Assembly: GCA_012295275.1 (NCBI GenBank)
Contig: CM022671.1
Coordinates: 31,478,750-31,533,749, forward strand
From: Chrysomallon squamiferum
Lineage: Eukaryota; Mollusca; Gastropoda; Neomphalida; Peltospiridae
DNA: 55,000 nucleotides
Reading direction: 5' to 3'
Shown here: positions 49,856 to 55,000 of the stretch, in pieces
How the letters are laid out: every line of letters starts with the position of its first letter
Numbering within the stretch: the first letter of the stretch is position 1
The notes under the pieces: model-generated
What the model was told of the DNA's origin: nothing
Database searches by the model: none
What the model saw: the letters and a program-made list of their open reading frames with translations, nothing else
Translations under genes and position numbers: made by a program

Positions 49856-49949
49856 CAGGAAACTGTTAAGCTATTAATTCAAAGAGACACTTAATTTAGT
49901 CTTAATTTAGTTGGGTATTTTTTTTTTTTTTTACTTTTTTTTTTCTGGC

Positions 49950-50640
49950 TTTAACCCATCAACAAGCCACGCTCGCTTTGATAAGAGTCAACAGCTTCTG
50001 ACCCGCTTCCTGTCACTGTTAGGACCAGACGAAGAGCGTCCCGTTATTTATGAAAGACAATGTGACAAATTTGCGCAAAGTTTATCTTCTTCGAGAGTCG
50101 CTTATTGAAGACTGCTCGGGTCTGTATCTCCAAGTAGTGCGTATGTCGCTTCACCATTCTCAAATCAGTTTCCCACGAAGTCAGTCTCTACTCTTTTTTT
50201 TTTCCCCTTTATTTTTTTTTTTTTTTTTTTTATGAATGAAATAAGACGTAACAAGCCAAGTGAGTGAGTAGCGTAATTCCGTCCCTGGGGTGCGGCGCTT
50301 CCAGCCAACCTCAACGATCTCGAGATTTCCGGGTCGTGTTTTCCTTTTGCGGTTCAAAGCTATCAACAGACATGTGCCTAAGAGTTTTTATTTGTTTCGG
50401 CGATAATGTGAAAATAAGGTGTAACAGCAGTTTCTGCAGCACGCAGACTGAATCAGACGTTTTGCCTTGATAAGAGGGTAACACATGATACGGTTAAACT
50501 TTCCATTATTATATCCGAGAGGCTGGGTCCCAGTTTCTTTTTTTTTTTTTTTTTTTTGACTGGTTGGATGTGATGAGTGTGTTGTGAGTGCGTGTGAGTG
50601 TTTGCGTGTGCGTACACCCACTCACGCGGTGCACGTACCC
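49950..50640. promoter_or_regulatory. CpG-containing unique stretch
   Basis: Apart from T runs at 50187-50230 and 50538-50557, this 700 bp is of ordinary complexity with several CpG clusters. The frames on both strands are short and unrecognised. Confidence 0.25.
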
Positions 50641-50924
50641 TATCTCGGGGTAAAAACAGACACGTATATAAGCATGAATACCCGAGTGTGTACGTGTGTG
50701 AGAGTATATCTTTTTATGCAGATTTTATATGAATCTGCGTTTGGTGGTTTATAAAGCGATCTGTTAAAAAAAAAAAAATTGTTTAATTAAAATAAATAAA
50801 TAAATAAATAAATACAGCTGTGTTTATTACATAATTATGACTGGACTGAAATATTTAATTTTATTTACTGAACTATTATAAATTTGTTCCCTTTAAGTGC
50901 ATAATATATAATTATGAATAAATT

Positions 50925-50969
50925 ATATGAATGCATTCATATATGTATATATGAATGTATTCATATATG
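50925..50969. repeat. Tandem pair of palindromes
   Basis: ATATGAATGCATTCATAT (50925-50942) is a perfect 18-bp palindrome. A near copy, ATATATGAATGTATTCATAT, follows 22 bp on. Both could form cruciforms. Confidence 0.8.
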
Positions 50970-51021
50970 TGTTTCTGTATGAATTTATATGGTTTATATA
51001 TATATATGTTTGTGTTTATTG

Positions 51022-51324
51022 TGTTTAAATAAATGTTGATTGTGTGTTTATTACTCTTATGTTTATAGAATATATTATCATTTCAAGCGCGGGTCTGTAT
51101 TTGCATGTATGTCAATGTATCTATGAATGAATGTATGTGTATGGTTTATTTTTACGATTAATTATCGTCAGAATATTATTAAATTTTACAACTGTTTTAT
51201 TCACGAGCAAACATTAAATAAATGCTTATGCTTTATTACGCTTATGATTTTTAGAATGGATTATCATTTCAACAACTTCATCATCGCGGGTCTGTATTTT
51301 ATTTTACATTAGGGGGATGTCAAT
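51022..51324 (+). repeat. ~190-bp diverged tandem duplication
   Basis: Both copies contain, in order, TTAAATAAATG, TTTATTAC, CTTATG, TAGAAT, ATTATCATTTCAA, GCGGGTCTGTATTT and ATGTCAAT. Copy 1 spans about 51022-51118, copy 2 about 51211-51324. Confidence 0.85.
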
Positions 51325-51359
51325 CAAACAAACCCCAACACCGACAATTTATTAGAATG

Positions 51360-51517
51360 CCTTGTATTGAATATTATTATTATGTTATTCATTATTATTA
51401 TTTATTATTACTACTACTGTTATTATCATTATCATCATCATCAACATCATCATCATCATCATTATTATTATTATTATTTATTATTTATTATTATCAACAT
51501 CATCATCATCATTATTA

Positions 51518-51558
<41 letters not shown>

Positions 51559-51660
51559 TGTTGTTATTATTATTATTATTGTTATTGTTACTGTTGTTGT
51601 TGTTGTTGGTGGTCGTGATCGTTGTGTTTATTATCAACATCATTATCATCACTGGATATT
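51360..51660 (+). repeat. (ATT)n/(ATC)n/(TTG)n compound region
   Basis: About 290 bp of trinucleotides with two similar TTTATTATTATCAACATCAT blocks. Confidence 0.9.
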
Positions 51661-51953
51661 AGAAATAGAACACAAATTTCCGTTGCACTTGTACATGGGT
51701 TTGGCAGGTACTTACAAACTGTAAAGTTTATTTAAGGAAATTGCACATTTATTTCAAAAGGACGGAGCGCCCATCTTACAAGCTTTGTGTATTTGAATCG
51801 CTTGATGACATTTCCTACACTGCATGAGAATGTTTGTCAGTTTGAGGGAATTAAAGTGTAACAGATAATTCTGTACGTTACTGTCATATTATAGGCTTTT
51901 GTTTCTGTTTCAATTTATTTATTTAATTTCTAATTTAATTTGATTTAATTTAA

Positions 51954-51954
<1 letters not shown>

Positions 51955-51994
<40 letters not shown>

Positions 51995-52055
51995 GTTATT
52001 ATTATTGTTGTTGTTGTTGTTGTTATTGTTATTGTTATTGTTATTGTTGTTGTAT
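51955..52055 (+). repeat. (TTA)n/(TTG)n tract
   Basis: TTA triplets, then TTG and TTGTTA. Confidence 0.9.
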
Positions 52056-52239
52056 TATTCTACCGGTTTTCGTAGTTTATATCTATACATAATTATACAG
52101 ATGGAAGGATAATAGAGATGGACTGATGTATCGACAGTATATATATATATATATAAAAGCAGAGAAGTAGACAAAACAGACAGATAAAGAAACAGACAGA
52201 CAGAAAGATAACTATAAATATACTAGTTCAGTAACGTCA

Positions 52240-52340
52240 CTGGCCGTTTGACTACTGTTTCTGTTACGGCTATATATAGCTCCAGCCATTTTTCAAAGAC
52301 ATAAAACACCTGAAAAGTTGGCCGCCTTCATCGGCGTTTG
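52240..52340 (+). promoter_or_regulatory. Possible TATA-box promoter
   Basis: GGCTATATATAGCTCC at 52268-52283 is a strong TATA-box match, not part of a longer AT repeat. CA dinucleotides 20-35 bp on could serve as initiators. CpG-rich DNA with an ATTGG (inverted CCAAT) at 52472-52476 follows. Being palindromic, the box gives no strand by itself; + is assumed. Confidence 0.35.
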
Positions 52341-52980
52341 CGGCACGTCACGTTAATTGATGCCACTTGTCATATTTACATTATCACAATCGTTGGATCT
52401 TTAAGCGATGTTTTTCTTTCGTTTCCTCCCCAAACAAAACGGCAACAAGCTGTCAAGTCAGCCGACCGCCATTGGCTCCAGAAAGCGACCTCTGGCGCAC
52501 AGACAGCAGATCTCTGCTTGCTGAAAACATATATTAATTTTCTGCTACGTTTTGCGAATATTATCAGCTCATTCTGCTTGGAATTTTGTGTCATATCTAC
52601 TGGCGAGGAATGCGAAACGCGGCGTGCGGAATACACAGACAGAAAGCTGGATTGATTGGGACACTGCCCGTGCCACGTCTGATTTCAGGAATCATTTGTA
52701 TTTGTCAAAGGATTGGATGCGAAACGTCTTCGCCTGTGGTAGGCAAATTTTCGGATAGTTATCCGATGAGGTCTGAACCGCTTTGTCACACAGAATGTAA
52801 ACTAAGAAATTTTGTTTAAATTGTTATCTCAGGAAAGCTGAAGTGAGTCTGAATATGTCTTTGAAGTGCTCGTTTGACGCAAGAATACAGAAGTATGCGT
52901 TGCCGGGATTTAACTGAAGCAGACACCCGAGGTCTCGTTCAGTCGGGTCCAAAAGAAGATAGCCATCTTTGCTAGCGAGA
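52341..52980. other. CpG-rich unique island downstream of the TATA box
   Basis: About 640 bp without simple repeats, the largest such block in the right half. Open frames on both strands (a + frame of 105 codons to 52655 starts TTG, not ATG) lack recognisable domains. It may hold an unrecognised 5' exon or a regulatory element. Confidence 0.4.
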
Positions 52981-53329
52981 TGCTCACTTGGAACATTTAC
53001 AGAAAATGCGTTATAAATATCATTCCAATTCTTTTGCCAGTTTTATTTTTCATGTTTCTGTTGGGTTTTTTTTTTGTGGTTTTTTTTTTTTTGTTTTTTT
53101 TTTTTGTTTGCGACACGTTAATCTTTCTGTGGTATCTTGATTTGGCAAACAGGCGTATGTTCATAACGTTGTATATTGTCGTTCGATGATAAATACTTGC
53201 AACATAAGCAATTAAAGTGTTGCCAAATTTCAAAATTACTCATCGCTAATAAAACATTTTTACCAAAGTTTTAAGTGATATTTTCTGCGTTTTTCTTCTT
53301 CCGCATTTTTTTGTTCATTTTTATCTTCT

Positions 53330-53383
53330 TCTTTTTTATTTTTTTTTTTTTTCCTCTTTTTTCTTTTCTTTTTATTATTATTA

Positions 53384-53418
<35 letters not shown>

Positions 53419-53460
53419 GTTGTTGTTGTTGTTGTTGTTATTATTATTATTATTATTGTC
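53330..53460 (+). repeat. Poly-T, (ATT)n and (TTG)n compound tract
   Basis: T-rich then ATT at 53372-53417, TTG at 53418-53438 and ATT again. Confidence 0.9.
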
Positions 53461-54126
53461 ATAGTCATCACAATTATAATTATTATTTTTACTGTTGTAG
53501 TTGTTGTATTTGTTGTTGCCGAAGTTGCTGTTCATATACATTTTTATAATGTGCAACATCATAAAATGTATATTATATTTCTCCTTCATTGTTTCTTCTG
53601 CTTTTTTATTTACCCACATTACACTATAGATCTTTCTTTCGTTCGTTCTTAATATACGTATATATATATAGTTCTATTACGAATTCTCAGCAAAACAAAA
53701 AATAAGAATAAAAACGCATCAAAGGTCAGTTCTTTGAAATACAAGATTAAAGTAAACATAAATGCAAAAATCTATGACTACTTAAGTTTAACAAAAAGAA
53801 CTGACCTTTTTTTTTTTTCTGGGAATCTTGGACCTGGTTGAGGTGTGGTTACGAAATCGATCAGCTTTACAAGAACGTGGAACACGAAAATGGTGCCCAT
53901 GGTAAAAGGAACTCACGATTTGGCGCTTACTGGACAAATTGTGTTACTTGATATGTTTTATTATTTTTCTGTTCTTTTCCCTTCAAAAGTCGTCTGAATT
54001 TCAGATCTCAGTCCAAGAGAGATTTGTCGTACAATTTCTGACCTCGGCGTTTTACAAACATATAGGTGTTTGTATTTCTTTTATTTTATTTTGGTATGTA
54101 TGCATGTATGTGCATGTAGGTATACA

Positions 54127-54162
54127 TGTATGTGTGTGTGTGTGTGTGTGTGTGGGGGGGTG
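54127..54162 (+). repeat. (GT)n with G run
   Basis: TGTG repeats ending in GGGGGGG. Confidence 0.88.
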
Positions 54163-54682
54163 TATTTACAGAAATATGCACGTACATGTGTATCTATGCA
54201 TATATGTATGTATATCATTTATTTCTGTTTGTATGTGCAGTGCATGAAATATGTATGCACGTACGTACGTGGGTTTTTATTTGCGAGTAGATATTTTATA
54301 TTCCATAGTATGTGGATATGTGCAGCTGTGTCTGTGAATGTGTATGTATGGCATATTTGGGTTTGTGTAAAATATGTCAAAGTTTCGAAAAAACAACTGC
54401 TGTTGGTCACGTTTTTAGAACAGAGAGTGACGAGAAAAAAGGTGAATCTGCTATCAGTCTGAATATTTTCAATCAGTGTCAAAATATTTATTTCTAAGAA
54501 ATAATAATCACTTGCCAGTAGACACCAGACTTCTGCTTTGTTTGCTTCTGTGTGCTCATGCGCTGCAATTTACTAACTTTCTAAACAACAAGAAGGAAGA
54601 AAGTTAATAACAGCCTTGTCATGCAGAAGAAAGAAAATCTGCCATCGCTAATTAACAAACAATAAAGTAAAATGAAGTTTAT

Positions 54683-54705
54683 AAAAAAAAAAAAAAAAAA
54701 AAAAA
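54683..54705 (+). repeat. Poly-A run (23)
   Basis: 23 A preceded by AATAAAGTAAAATGAAGTTT. The AATAAA lies about 20 bp upstream, so this could be a retrocopy 3' end. The sequence 54480-54680 is not recognised. Confidence 0.9.
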
Positions 54706-54719
54706 GCCATACGTGCATT

Positions 54720-55000
54720 ATCTTTTATCTCAATAAATGATGGGCCACGCGATCCAGCACGTTTCTCGCGAGATCTCGTCAACGCTGGCACCGTGGGAAC
54801 CGGTCTCCGCTGAGAGAACCAGTCGAAAGTGAACTCGCCCTGCTTTGCTACGCTTAATTTAGCCCGCTGTAAGATCGAGACGGGGCAGCTTTTGTGTGAC
54901 ATTGTTTTGTCACACGGCAAAGGTTTTGTGTCTGGCTGGTCAGATCTCGGCTGAAGTCACCTGACCGAGACTGAGCGATCAAAACGGAGTGCCTTGGTGG
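54720..55000. promoter_or_regulatory. CpG-rich edge with TCTCGCGAGA palindrome
   Basis: TCTCGCGAGA at 54764-54773 is the 10-bp palindrome bound by BANP and found in CpG-rich housekeeping promoters of animals. Nearby are an 8-bp inverted repeat GTGTGACA/TGTCACAC (54894-54915) and dense CpG. The right window edge cuts the region, so it may be the promoter or first exon of a gene beyond the window. Confidence 0.4.

Noticed and set aside
52338-52655. 105-codon + frame in the 52-kb island
   Set aside because: It begins with TTG rather than ATG, is overlapped by an opposite frame, and shows no domain.
54648-54920. 90-codon minus-strand frame at the right edge
   Set aside because: It starts with TTG, runs through the poly-A tract as poly-Phe, and is better explained as CpG-rich promoter DNA.

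Overview
This window looks like nuclear DNA from a repeat-rich animal genome. It is AT-rich and almost entirely non-coding. It has spliceosomal GT/AG splice sites and AATAAA signals, and it is full of long di-, tri- and tetranucleotide repeats: (GA)n, (TAA)n, (ATC)n, (CATA)n, (CA)n and homopolymers. There are no operons, ribosome binding sites, rRNA genes, CRISPR arrays or bacterial mobile elements. The short acidic EF-hand protein and the simple-sequence landscape suggest a lophotrochozoan, possibly a mollusc. That placement is inference and the species cannot be named from this sequence.

Only one protein-coding gene can be supported. It is on the + strand at the left edge. Its N-terminus lies outside the window. 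One exon (to 609) encodes an acidic linker, a complete EF-hand loop and the first third of a second loop. After a 6,427-bp intron, a 74-bp last exon (7037-7110) completes the second loop and carries the stop codon. The join restores a canonical 12-residue calcium loop, which is strong internal evidence for the splice model. The 3' UTR starts with a (CAA)n-rich stretch and has AATAAA signals near 7203 and 7214.

From about 7.3 kb to 54.7 kb I see no convincing exon. The space holds 14 pure (GA/CT)n tracts of 68-107 bp each (seven in each orientation), many AT-rich trinucleotide tracts, long poly-A/T runs, (AT)n runs, and several cryptic minisatellites: 43 bp at 4.4 kb, 24 bp at 7.9 kb, 60 bp at 24.4 kb, 28 bp at 28.3 kb, about 88 bp at 28.8-29.1 kb, about 115 bp at 34.5 kb, about 105 bp at 37.7-38.1 kb, about 35 bp at 47.2-47.5 kb and about 190 bp at 51.0-51.3 kb. 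Possible remnants of retroelement tails and tRNA-like SINE heads are also present.

GC-richer, repeat-free islands stand out and are the best candidates for regulatory DNA. They lie at 12.2-12.4, 16.4-16.8, 17.5-18.0, 21.0, 21.7-21.9, 23.0-23.2, 29.1-29.4, 50.0-50.4, 52.2-53.0 and 54.7-55.0 kb. Notable motifs are a near-perfect CTCF site embedded in a palindrome (17654-17675), two clusters sharing ETS, E-box and CAAGACTACG words (17.5 and 21.0 kb), an octamer plus homeodomain word (12.35 kb), a TATA box (52.27 kb) and a TCTCGCGAGA palindrome in a CpG-rich edge (54764). The right edge may be the promoter of a gene outside the window.

I did not find a clear new biological system. The most unusual features are the dense GA tracts, the ~88-bp and ~35-bp diverged tandem arrays, and the paired regulatory-word clusters.
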